Source: Brasenia schreberi
Taxonomy: Eukaryota > Streptophyta > Magnoliopsida > Nymphaeales > Cabombaceae
Direction of reading: 5' to 3'
Length of the DNA: 64,000 nucleotides
Assembly: GCA_036023115.1 (NCBI GenBank)
Contig: JAYKKT010000055.1
Coordinates: 9,510,001-9,574,000, forward strand
Part shown: piece after piece, positions 45,159 through 55,935 of the stretch
Layout: every line of letters starts with the position of its first letter
Position numbering within the stretch: the first letter of the stretch is position 1
Program-made: the position numbers and the translations under genes
Notes under the pieces: model-generated
Databases searched by the model: none
Seen by the model: the letters and a program-made list of their open reading frames with translations, nothing else
Told to the model about the DNA's origin: nothing

Positions 45159-47279
45159 GTGGGAGAAAAAGCAAAGGAGATAGAGGATACAGGTTTTAAA
45201 TTATGGTACTCAGGTAAAGAAAAGGCTCGAAACAGAGTTGGTATTATCATAAATAAAGATTTAAAGGAGAGTGTAATAGACATACAACGATATGGTGACC
45301 GAATCATGACGTTGAAATTAGTGTTAGGAGCAGAGGTTTTGAATATAGTTTGTGCTTACGCACCCCAAGTAGGACTAGAAGATAGTATAAAGACAGTTTT
45401 TTGGGAAGAGTTAGATAAGGTGTTTCAAAAGATTCCACAAAGGGAGATGATTTGTTTAGGAGGAGATTTAAATGGACATGTCGGTAAAGAGGCATTAGGA
45501 TATCAAGGGATTCATGGAAACTTTAGTTTTGGGGATATAAATGAGGAAGGTAGGGAGATTTTAAATTTTGTTATGTCATTTGATCTCTTTATAGTCAATA
45601 CAATCTTCAAAAAACGAGATGAACATTTAATTACTTATAAGAGTGGCTTATCACAAACACAAATTGATTACTTTATTTGTAGAAAAAAAGATAGAGCGTG
45701 TTGTAAAGATTGTAAGGTAATTCCAGGAGAAAGCTTAACCACCCAACATCGACTTTTAGTTATGGATTTACAAATAAAAAAATGGACAAAGAAGAAAAGA
45801 GTGCATCGAGCTATTCGGACTAAATGGTGGAACCTCAAAAGCAAGAAAGAAGATATATTTAAACAAAAAGTCCTTCAAGGAGATATTTGGAATTATGTTG
45901 GCACACCCTGTGATATGTGGAACAATATGGCTATACATATTAGGAAAGTGGCGAAAGATGTGTTAGGGGTATCTAAGGGAGGTGTACCGGCACAAAAAGA
46001 AGCTTGGTGGTGGAGTGAAGTAGTACAAAATAAAATCAAGGCAAAGAGGGCATGTTACAAATTACATTATACTAAGAAAACTAGTGAAACTTTAGAAGCT
46101 TATAAGAAAGCAAAGAAGGAAGCGAAAAAGGCCGTTAGTGAAGCAAAAGCTAAGATTTGGGATGACTTATATAAAAAACTCAACTCAAAAGAGGATGAAA
46201 GAGATATTTTTAGGATAGCTAGGGCTAGAGATAAGAAAACTAAAGATCTTAATTATGTTAGATGCATAAAAGACGAGGATAAAAAAATTCTAGTGGCAAA
46301 TGATGATATAAGAAATAGATGGAAAAACTATTTTTATAATCTTTTTAATGAAAATAAAGATGTTAGTATTAGTTTAGGAGATTTAGCCAAGTCAGAAAAG
46401 TATATAAACCACAATTTCTACCGACGTATTCAAAAGAATGAAGTCAAAGATGCTCTTAAACATATGAAGAGTGGTAAATCGGTAGGACCAGATAATATTC
46501 CTATAGAAGTTTGGAAAATACTAGGAGAAATAGGAATCACTTGGTTCACAAGACTATTTAATAAAATATGGAAAAACCAAAAGATGCCCGAGGAATGGAG
46601 AGCAAGTACACTTATACCCATATATAAGAACAAGGGAGACATTCAAAATTGTGTGAATTATCGAGGTATCAAGTTAATGAGTCATACAATGAAATTATGG
46701 GAAAGAATTATCGAACGTAGGTTAAGACAAGTATCAAGTACAATAGAGAACCAATTTGGATTCATGCCAGGCAGATCTACTATTGAAGCGATTCACCTTT
46801 TGAGACGTCTTATGGAACATTTTAGAGCAAAAAAGAAAGACCTTCACATGATATTTATTGATCTAGAAAAAGCTTATGATAGGGTACCGAGGGAGGTTCT
46901 TTGGAGAACTTTGAAAAAAAGAGGTATCTCATTGACATATATTAACCTTATAAGAGACATGTATAATGGCGCAAAAACATGTGTGAGGACTCATGAAGGA
47001 ACGACAGACTTCTTTGAAGTTAATATTGGGTTACATCAAGGATCAACTTTAAGTCCATACTTATTTATAATGGTAATGGATGAGTTAACAAAACATATTC
47101 AAGATGAAGTACCTTGGTGTATGTTATTTGCAGATGACATTGTATTAGTGGAGGAGTCTAAGGAAAAAGTTAATAGAAAATTGGAACTATGGAGAGAAAC
47201 ATTAGAAAGCAAAGGCTTCCGACTTAGTAGAACAAAGACAGAATATATGGAATGTAAGTTTGATCATTTGGTTACTTAA
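45159..47279 (+). pseudogene. RTE copy 6, endonuclease-reverse transcriptase (706 open codons)
   Basis: By far the longest frame in the window. Endonuclease: GGDLNGHVG (45463), [13 protein letters not shown] (45640-45680), QHRLLVMDL (45745). Linker with many Lys. [14 protein letters not shown] (46465), [52 protein letters not shown] (motif A, 46850), [11 protein letters not shown] (motif B) and FADD (47127-47138). Enzyme sites look intact. It ends FDHLVT-stop where copies 3 and 5 read on ([11 protein letters not shown]), a C-to-A-like change to TAA, so the C-terminal domain is cut off. It is not expected to move on its own. Confidence 0.9.
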
Positions 47280-47501
47280 GAGGGCATAGAAATTAAAATT
47301 GGCACACATTGCATACCCCAAAAGGAAAGTTTTAAATACTAATTTTTCAGAGTGATGGAAGGATTGATGGAGATGTTACGCATAGGATTAATGCTGGTTG
47401 GTTAAAATGGAGAGGAGCATTTGGTATTCTTTGTGATAAGAAGATACCATTAAAGTTAAAAGGTAAATATTATAGAGCAGCAATTAGACCTGCCATGTTT
47501 T

Positions 47502-47861
47502 ATGGTTCTGAGTGTTGGGCAATTAAGCAATCAACATGTACAAAAGATGTCCGTGACAGAAATGAAGATGTTGAGATGGATAAGTGGTCATACAAGAAAA
47601 GACCGTATACATAATGAGGTTATTAGAAACAAATTAGGAGTGGCACCAATAGAGGATAAAATGAGAGAACATCGTTTAAGATGGTTTGGACATATAGAAA
47701 GAAGATTAAAAGAAGAACCTGTAAGAAGGTTAGAAAAACTAAATTTGGAAAGTATTAAAAGAGGTAGAGGACGACCACAAAAGTGTTGGAAAGAAACAAT
47801 AAAGAATGATCTAGCTTATTGGGAGTTAACTACTAACATGGCACATGATAGGGATCTGTGA
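47502..47861 (+). pseudogene. RTE copy 6, detached C-terminal domain
   Basis: Open stretch of 119 codons downstream of the stop and seven-base deletion. It reads [56 protein letters not shown] and [16 protein letters not shown], the conserved C-terminal region of RTE proteins. It ends in DRDL-stop (TGG to TGA at 47862) before the final [10 protein letters not shown]. Confidence 0.85.
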
Positions 47862-47920
47862 AAACAAAGAATCCGTGTAGCTGACCCCGTCTAGTATGGG
47901 AAAAGGCTTAGTTGTTGTTG

Positions 47921-47939
47921 TACATAGAGGATGACTTGA
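47921..47939. repeat. 19-bp target-site duplication of RTE copy 6, right
   Basis: TACATAGAGGATGACTTGA, identical to 44636-44654. The copia 3 gag continues from here. Confidence 0.95.
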
Positions 47940-49800
47940 TTAGGGTCTTTGTGGAATTCAAGACTGTGAAAGATTGATTCTATGACAACTAAATATGGTA
48001 CTACAACTGAGCTCTATATTCAACTACTCCAAAAATATAATTCTCATAAAATAAAAGATGAGGATAATATAGTTGAACATGTAAACAAAATGATGGTTAT
48101 AGCTACAGATTTAGTTGTAGCAAAATTAGTCATTCCTAAACCCATCTAGATATATCTACTATCCTAAAACGTCTTCCTTCTTTGTGGAATATGGTGACCA
48201 CATCCCTAAGACAGGTCTAACTTTACCATTTCTAAACTCTCTTTGAAACTAGCAATTAAGCAAGAACATATAAACAAGATTAAAAGATAAAAATTGCTAA
48301 TTGTTTAAGATAATTTAGGGACTAACTCTAAGAATAATCAGAATAAAAGAAAGTCAAATAAAAAGTTTAGAAAATATAACAAAAAGGACAATCAAATTTT
48401 CAAGAAATCGCAAGAACTCACTTTTTGGATCAAGTGTTTTAATTGTGGTAAGGTGGAGTACTACAAACGGGATTGCCACAGCAAGAGGAACAATGGTGGA
48501 AACATCCAGCCTGGGTAGCTGGTGAAGAAGCATAACATAATATACATCATTTATAAGTATCGGTACCTAGACCGCCTTATGATTGTTTGGTAGATCAATT
48601 ATGGAGCAACTTGACACATCTTGAAAAGCAAAGAGAGAGCTATGAACCTTAAAGAATACAAGCTTGGGAACATTGAGTCTATATAAAAAATAATTCTTTT
48701 GTTGATGTTCTAGGGGTTGAGTCCTTTAAGATTTTTTAAAAGGCATACTAGTTTACTTACTGATATATTAATTGTACCTTCTATTATGCATAATTTTGTG
48801 TCGGTATCTGTCTTATTAAAGAAAGGATTTGAGATTAGATTTGTTTATGAAAAGTCAGGGTAGAAAAACATGGTACAATATCTTTTCTGACTTTTTTTTA
48901 TTCTGAGCATGATCGATTTAACATTAATGAAATAAAACTTTTTCTTCTACTTATATCGATTGTGCACTTATGATTGATGTGAATGTATGTCATAAACACT
49001 TAGGATATATAAGTTTGAATAAGTTGAGAAAATTAGCTAACTTTAAGTTATTACTTAAATTTCAAGAAAACACTTTTAGTAAGTGTGAAGCCTTTATGCA
49101 AGAAAAAATCATTCGCTAGAGAAATAATTAGGACAACAATCCAATTGGAAATCATGTATATAGATATATGTGAACCTTTTAGGTAAGATCTCATTATGGG
49201 AAGGTTTATTTTATAACTTCGAGACATAGTTATTTATATCTCTTAGCACATAAATCTAAAATACTTGAAATATTTAAAGAATATAAGCATTTAGTTAAAA
49301 ATCAGCTAGGGTAGACAATCAAAATCTTAGGATATGATGGAATTGGTAAATACATATCAATAGAATTCTTAGAATATTATAAAGACTTTATTATCTTAAA
49401 ATAAAATATATGCTCATAACACCTCAACAAAATGGTATAATTGAAAGATATAACAAGACCCTATTGAATATGACAAGGTCCATATTAATAAATGATTCTT
49501 TTCCTAATATATTTTAGGGAGTAGTGACTCCAACTATGTATATATTAAATAGAGTATAGCCAATTAGTCAATTGCCATTTATTGTGACAATAATGTAGCA
49601 ATAACTCTTATTAAGAGTGAAGCAGATAGTTCTAAAAGCAAGCATATAATGATTAAATATCACTATATTCGTGATATACTTGGGAGAAATGAGATATCTA
49701 TAATGTCTTATATGACAATTAGTAATATGTTCCCTTAACTCCTTGTTTAAAGGTATATTTAAAGATTTTTTTACAGATTAAGCATGTTACAAATGTAGAT
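47940..49800 (+). pseudogene. Ty1/copia gag-pol remnant, second part (copia 3)
   Basis: Continues the gag of 44397-44654. Gag reads VEHVNKMMVIATDLV and LPSLWNMVTTSLRQV (48070-48220). The zinc knuckle at 48435-48476 is CFNCGKVEYYKRDC; its His is Tyr. Protease zone near 48590 (NYGAT*HILKSK) and FVSVSVLLKKGFEIRF follow. The pre-integrase block is at 48985-49100 (KHLGYISLNKLRKLANFKLL) and the integrase at 49150-49560 (EIMYIDICEPF; TPQQNGIIERYNKTLLNMTRS). At about 49560 the sequence jumps to RNase H (IYCDNNVAITLIKSEADSSKSKHIMIKYHYIRDIL), so the whole RT is deleted. Same family as 59760-62584. Confidence 0.8.
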
Positions 49801-49899
49801 TTAAGATATGGTTAGACTCTAGGTTAGTTATGAAAGAAAAATAGTATTAATTATGGAATTAATTCACTTGTATAATAGACCTAACATTTCGCTTCTCCC

Positions 49900-50574
49900 T
49901 CACATTTCTTTAGCTTCCACTTCTTGCTCCTCTTCGTATTTCTCGTATGCAATAGCGTCCTAATACTGTTGGTACTTAGACAGCAAGTCATTCGTATTAC
50001 TCTCAGCCTCTTTGAACTCCATCTCATCAACGCCATCACCCGTGTACCAGTGGAGAAAAGCCTTTCTCCGAAATATGACAGTGAATTGCTCACTCACCCT
50101 TCTGAACATTCGTAGATAGAGGTTGAATTGCTGAAGAAGGGGGAAGCCATGAACAACCCCCTAGATTGAATGTCACACATACTAGATTTCACATTGTTGG
50201 GAATCCATTCCACAAGAGAGGATGAGTTCTTATCTAGACATAGATCATCTGCTCGTCGACCTCCTTTGCGCTCATTTTGAAATGGAACATGGCTGAGGCA
50301 GTGAGGTAGCGGCCATGTTGAGGATCGGCTGCATACATCATGTTTTTGGCATCCCACATTTGCTGGTTCATTTCAGGGACGGTGAAGAGCCCTGTACTGC
50401 TGTGAGCCCCTTGAGGTAAGGGGAGCAAAACCCACCATGAAGAAATGCAGACGCGGGAGTGGGATGAGGTTCACCGCAAGTTTACGGAGGTCGGAGTTCA
50501 GCTGCCTAGGGAAACTCAGGCAGTATGTCACACCACTCATTGTGGCAGAGATCATAGATGCTTTAGATGGTCAA
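49900..50574 (-). pseudogene. Beta-tubulin last exon (exon 3), decayed gene fragment
   Basis: Minus-strand beta-tubulin from about residue 219 to the stop. Readable parts: [28 protein letters not shown] (50430-50555), [43 protein letters not shown] (50270-50375), [20 protein letters not shown] (50190-50250), and the acidic tail ending at TGA 49900-49902. Frameshifts separate the pieces and a CAG-to-TAG lies in YQQY*DA. At the upstream edge the exon begins TTGACC after CTTTCTTTTTCAG, a good 3' splice site, at the place where plant beta-tubulin genes have their second intron. It is thus a genomic piece, not a processed copy. Confidence 0.88.
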
Positions 50575-51694
50575 CTGAAAAAGAAAGAAGCACAATGTGC
50601 ATCATAACAGTTCTGAAACAAGTCCAGAAATATGTTCCAACTGCAAATCTGCAAGTCTTGAATCATTGGCAAAATCAACAAATCCAACGATCCGGAATAC
50701 TTAACTTCTGACAAACTTAAATGACACATTGCTAACTATATAACTTTTATGTTAATTAGAAAGTCTTTCTTCTTGTACATCCAGAGTTTCTCTGAGTTGT
50801 ACCATTTCTTACAAGCATTAAGTCATAAACATAAACAAAACCTACCTAACAATCCGGAATGCAATCTATTAAACTACCAAGAAGGTTGGCATGCATCATG
50901 GATTGTTTAACTTACGCAGTGGCTGATGATTTATTCAACTTTGTATCAGGTAAAATTTAAATAGAAAATGGTATGGTGCTTTCAGGAAAACCTTCGATTT
51001 CAGAGATCGTGGTGGGTCGTTTTAAAAGCATTTCATTGATGACATTCATCGAATGTAAACACGATTTTGGTGGGACAGCCAAAGAGATAAGAGGTTATCC
51101 TAATAGGTTGGTTAGGATATTTTATTCTTAAGTAAGCTGGCAGGTGGTTTTGTAGTTAAAGGACTTTAAAAAATAAACTGATCTATGATTATAATCTAAT
51201 GTTTTCGTTCATGAGATGTGAATAGGGAACTCATCCCTCTAAAATAGGTATTTATTTTGTCAAATCATGTTATGATGTAAGCTTCAACTTCTTTTCTTCC
51301 AACCATTCAATATTATGGATCACTATTTTCAATTAAGCAACTTTGACAAAACACGCCATTTTGTATGCACCATGGATTACCTATGATCAAATCTTTTAAT
51401 TCTATGAGAAAATTAAGAGGAGAAAAGTTTGAATTAACTTGTGATTAGAAGATTAAACATTCTAAAGAAATTACATGTTAGAATTAAGTTATGATTTTAA
51501 CTTTAACGAACTCATGTTCAGCTAATTTAAGTAACAAGATGCAGTGACTCGATCAGTGCACAACGAACAATCCTCACTTTCATACCGCTCATGCAACAGC
51601 CCATTTTATAGGTGTCTACCTTACCTCATCTTGTTAAAGCAACTAGCGATAAAAGGACAACAAAAAGTGTAGGGAGTTTGAGTAGGTACAATGT
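50575..51694. other. Sequence upstream of the tubulin exon, probably intron remnant
   Basis: Begins with the acceptor AG (minus strand, 50575-50576) and its pyrimidine tract. The next few hundred bases may be tubulin intron. No trace of exon 2 was found before the solo LTR at 51695. Confidence 0.4.
51690..51694. repeat. Probable target-site duplication of solo LTR 2, left
   Basis: AATGT before the LTR terminus; partner ATTGT at 54025-54029 with one mismatch. Confidence 0.5.
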
Positions 51695-53068
51695 TGTAGA
51701 TGTCAATTTCGTTTCAAAGCCTATATAAAGATTCGAAACTTAATTTAAAACTACGAGTTTGCGAGCATGCCAGCTAGTTTGCTCAAACTAGTAAAGATAA
51801 TTTTTTGACTTCTTTGGCGATTATGGATAAGTAAATTCTTTTCGCCATAGATCTTCTTGAATCGGTCGATCTAGGTGCTTTGAAAAATATTTGAAATCTA
51901 GTAAGTTTTTTAAAACAAATTTCGATTCCAAAAGTTTTGCAAAAAACATGTACCTAATTTTTTACTAAAAACATTTCAAATCCTAAAAAAAAATAGGTTA
52001 TGTTTTCATAGATTTATTTTCTTTTTTTTTGGATAATTTTTGAACCTCCAAAAATCCTCAAAATTTTAAAGAAATCAGAGTTAGATGTTGAGATTCGAAA
52101 ACTATTTTTATTTTGATTTTAGGTATTGCGAATGTGTGTAGTTAATTCTGTGAATGTCCCTTACTCTATTACTCGAGACAGATCTGTGTCAGAGACATAG
52201 GATTAGAAAATCGACTGTATCTCAGCACTAAGATCTCTTATTTCTATGTAGTTGGTCTCGTTGGAAAGCTATAGATCTCAGATTTTTAATAGGATATTTT
52301 CAATCAAAATGGTTTACTGTAGAAAAAGTTATGAAATTATGACCTAGCCTCTATTGTAGGACGTGTAGGTTTTACGGACTCTATTTCGATTTCATTCAGC
52401 CTTCTCTGATTTTATTTATGGTCTTGCACGATCCTAAAATTCTTGATAATTTTATGGACAGTGGCTTACATGTATAGATTAGGTGTACAAAATTTCATCA
52501 CATTCGGAATAGGGAGTAAGAAAATAAAAATTATTTATCGGATGTACGTAGAGTGCAGAAAACAGAGCTTTAGTTTTTACAAAATATATGAATGTATTTC
52601 GACCGAATTAAAAAGATAATCTACAATGATTAAAATATAAAGAACTGAAGTAAATGAAGGAAATTATTATTATAGCATAAGCATAGAGAGTATTAGGAGA
52701 TATAAGGTCTTACAATATATATTGGGATATAAGGAACTCAAAATGAAATACATAGCATGCATCAATAAACGTAAAGAAAATTGGGCAGCATAACACCTTA
52801 ATTATTACATCAGAGATAGAGATATAAGCTCTTTAATTACAACCCCATTTAATTAAATAAAAGAGAAGAATAAATTATTGAAAAGAGAAGGAGAAAAGAG
52901 ACCTGAAACTTGGAAGAAACCTCCGGTAGCCAGTGGATAGTGGCAACGGCTTGGGGAAGATGGGCGGTGCCTCCTCCTTCTTCCTCCTCTCTATCTCTTT
53001 TTCTCTCCCTCTCTTGCTGTAGGGATTTTCCTCTCTCTTGGATGCCCTAAGTAGCTCCCCAAGGTTCC

Positions 53069-53076
53069 CTTTTATA
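53069..53076 (-). promoter_or_regulatory. TATA box of solo LTR 2
   Basis: TATAAAAG on the minus strand, same relative place as 15723-15730 in the other LTR, followed by a GA-rich leader. Confidence 0.5.
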
Positions 53077-53502
53077 GATTTTTAAGGAGGACTTTAGGGC
53101 ATTCTTTGGATCGATTCTTGAGACTTCAATGGGACATCCAATTTGAATATGGATATAAGAGATTTTTCCAAATCTTGGGGTTGCACATGAGTCCATCTTT
53201 GACTTAGTATGGGCTAGATCATGAGTTCATCTTGTTTGATTTGATTTTGATTTTGTCTGTTGTTGAAGAATCTCCATTTCTTTCGAGCTCTCCTGCTTTA
53301 GCCTTTAGGAATTCTGCTTGGGTTGATTAAGGTTTCAGGTATGGTTTTAAATGTTTTCTTTAAAACCATTTATTTTATATTTGAAAACATCGAGTTTAGC
53401 AAAATCTTCAAATACTTTTGGAGCACAACTCAGACTCATCCCTAGTTTTTGTTTGCATGGTGATCTATTTTCGTTCCGTGAGTTAGTCTTTATCGTTTCA
53501 AT

Positions 53503-53604
53503 CACTTAAACCCTTTGTTGGGTGTAGGGTGTCAGACCAGTTTAACCCTTTTGATGGGTGTAGGGTCTCAAACCTCTTTAACCCTTGATTGTAGGGTCTC
53601 AGAG
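53503..53604 (-). repeat. Minisatellite in solo LTR 2 (3 units of about 35 bp)
   Basis: Three units containing GGGTGTAGGGT.TCA and TTTAACCCTT on the plus strand. They correspond to the four-unit array at 14979-15116, so unit number differs between copies. Confidence 0.75.
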
Positions 53605-54029
53605 TAAGACTATTCTTAATCGGGTGAGTTTTTATGATTGTATTTTGGATTCCAAAGGTTTTGTAATTTTAATATTTTGCAAATATTTTGTGGGTTCGGT
53701 TTCCAATGTCTAATTTTCATTTGTTTCTTTGAAAACTTGTTTGAAATCATTATTTATTTGAAGGCAATTATTTGAAAAAGCAGAATCTTGTTAATTTGGC
53801 CTTCATAGCAAAGCAATCATTTTTGGGAGGTTTTATCAAAATTGGATTTTTTTAGGGTGCAAAATACCCTTATTTTGAGACTCATATAAAATTTTTACAT
53901 GAAAATGAGTTCATTTAAGGTATCTTTATTTAAAAACTCTTAAAAGGCTTAGAACCACATTTTTTTTTAAAAGACAAATTTTCTAAAAGATCATATCTTT
54001 TGAGAAAATTTTTAGGTGTTTACAATTGT

Positions 54030-54882
54030 AAACAGAGTTTAGGTCAATTTATCAGAAAGGTTTCTCAGTTATTAATAACCAGGAGAAAGGTGCTAGATTA
54101 ATATTAGTTATGGTTGGGTTAATTAAACTCATGTATATTAATAATATTTAATTCATGTTGTTATCCATAAATATTCAATTGATGCAATATTGATATATGT
54201 GAAAGTCCTTAAGTATAAAAAGTCACATGTCATAGACTTGTGCATATGATGACAAAGAGGAGACATTTTAATCGACAAACCCAAATATCCTTTTATATAG
54301 TTGGTAGCTCATTAACTTTAGTTCAAAGACCTTAGGGAAGACTTACAGACCACAACACACGCACCCAAGGTTGGATATGTGAGCAACTTTTGACGTTTTA
54401 CACTTGGGTTTATCTTCTACCTCTGCATACTTCTCTCTCGTCCTAACCCCAATCATCCAATTTTACACACCATGTGAACGTTTTCCACAACCTCCAACCG
54501 CCATCCCTTTGGAACGTGAAAAAAGAAGAAGCAATGCTTTGATTAATCACATAGCTCTCTCCCAAATTTGTTTATTGGTCCCTTTGGATGTGAGATGCTT
54601 GTTTCCTTTCTCATGCACAACTTTATCTCGGTATCTAGGGATTTTTATGTTTAACCACCTAAGCTAGTAGGCTTTAAAATTGACTTCCTTCAATATGAAA
54701 TTTTTGAATGGACACCCAAACTTTGTTGAAAACGCCAAGATACAGTGTCTCTCTTCCTTTTAGTTGAGCACATGGTAGTGGCATCTTGTGATCTGGATTG
54801 GTTATCTCACTAGGAAAGGTTGTGCTTTATATAGAAACTAATTAAACATGAGTTGGTGATAATTTAGGCAATTAAATGTTTT
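54030..54882. other. Unassigned stretch
   Basis: No supported gene. The frame at 54404-54667 shows no known domain. Confidence 0.4.
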
Positions 54883-54996
54883 TTTTGTTACAAGAGGATG
54901 CCAAAACCTAACACACACATATGATACACCCTCTAGGAGTCGAACTCACCACCAACAGCAACAGCACTAAAGCGCCCCGCCGTTGAGCTAACACAC
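54883..54996 (-). mobile_element. tRNA-derived SINE, copy 2
   Basis: On the minus strand: head GTGTGTTAGCTCAACGG with A box TAGCTCAACGG at 54980-54990, B box AGTTCGACTCC at 54937-54947, GT-rich stretch, then a run of A (plus-strand T run at 54879-54886). A box and B box fit the pol III consensus well. Total length about 115 bases, at the short end for plant Au-type SINEs. No clear target duplication. Confidence 0.65.
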
Positions 54997-55548
54997 TCGA
55001 TGCATTAGGTGAAACTTAGTACAAGGACTGGAAACAATGACAGATATAACAAAAATTAGATAGTCCCCTTTTCTGTTTTCCAAAAATATGACGAGGCAAA
55101 TGCCTATCAAGCCGTTAACAACGTAAGCTGAGCTCAAGTGTATTGTCACAAAGTCTGCACTCATAGACATGAACATGCGCCACTTGTTTAGTAAAACTTT
55201 TCTTTCTGTTTTGAAGATAAATCTCTCGACACTAGCTTCTTCAATTAAGCAAAATGTTGATATTAATTCATCGCTTAATAAAATAAACTTTTGCCCTATT
55301 GAATAAAGGCATATACGAACATGCATTTTTCAAAGATAAATAACATATAAACTGCACATATTAGCTAAGCTGAGTTGAAAACCACTTGCTCATACCGGTC
55401 ATGTAATTAACCCAAACCCAATGTAGAGATGGCTTGTTTATCGAGGTCTCAATATGCCCGGACCTGGCCCTTGTGTGCCAGGCCGGGCCACATTGGGCAG
55501 CTAAAGTGTTGGCCCAGCTCGGCCCATGCAGGACCGTGCACCCACATA
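54997..55548. other. Unassigned stretch with GGCCGGGCC-type repeat start
   Basis: From 55440 the DNA turns GC-rich (GCCCGGACCTGGCCC, GGCCGGGCC, GGCCCAGCTCGGCCC). A second patch of this kind is at 56020-56115, beyond the microsatellite. Both patches probably belong to one repeat type common in plant genomes, but ends cannot be defined. Confidence 0.4.
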
Positions 55549-55633
55549 TAAAAAATATTTTTTATATAATATATATTATATATAGTTTTTTTATTACATG
55601 TATATATATACTATATGTATGTATAGTTTCTTA

Positions 55634-55691
<58 letters not shown>

Positions 55692-55698
55692 CTCATAT

Positions 55699-55731
<33 letters not shown>

Positions 55732-55741
55732 GTTTTTCCAT

Positions 55742-55772
<31 letters not shown>

Positions 55773-55807
55773 GTATATATATATATGTATATATATATAT
55801 ATGTATG

Positions 55808-55860
<53 letters not shown>

Positions 55861-55935
55861 ATATATATATGAATATGAGCCATATATATGTTTAGTTTTC
55901 CATTAAATGTATATATATACATATATCTTTTATTA
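55549..55935. repeat. Complex (TA)n/(CA)n microsatellite
   Basis: Nearly 390 bases of TA repeats interrupted by ATGTAT words, with a short CA run at 55699-55716. Frames across it (IYIYI) are not genes. Confidence 0.95.

Larger units (their letters stand above)
44655..47920 (+). mobile_element. Full-length RTE-clade LINE (copy 6), 3.27 kb
   Basis: Complete insertion bounded by a perfect 19-bp target duplication. The 5' leader holds the plant RTE phrase GGTCCCAAGCCCGGATAAAG (44690-44709). One long reading frame follows with endonuclease then RT. The 3' end is CCCCGTCTAGTATGGGAAAAGG followed by TTGTTGTTG, the family tail; there is no poly-A, as usual for RTE. No ORF1 or zinc-knuckle gene is present, also as in RTE. 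Coding is broken by a stop at 45144-45146, another at 47277-47279, and a seven-base deletion near 47337. It sits in the gag of copia 3. Confidence 0.95.
51695..54024 (-). mobile_element. Solo LTR 2 (about 2.3 kb), reverse copy of 14584-17113
   Basis: Read on the minus strand it starts TGTAAACACCTAAAAATT and ends CATCTACA, the same ends as solo LTR 1. The two align end to end with moderate divergence and indels. It keeps the TATA box (TATAAAAG, 53069-53076, minus) and the GA-rich tract (plus-strand CT run at 52973-53018). No internal coding region adjoins it. Probable target duplication AATGT/ATTGT. Confidence 0.8.

Noticed and set aside
41541..46642. Antisense frames over the RTE copies (for example 42795-43007, 43942-44133, 45304-45495, 46430-46642)
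   Set aside because: Near-identical antisense frames recur in each copy because the sense coding sequence recurs. They have no domain and the sense strand explains them fully.
49900..50574. Tubulin fragment as a processed pseudogene moved by LINE machinery
   Set aside because: The exon stops at a normal splice acceptor with its pyrimidine tract, there is no A tail, and no target duplication was found.
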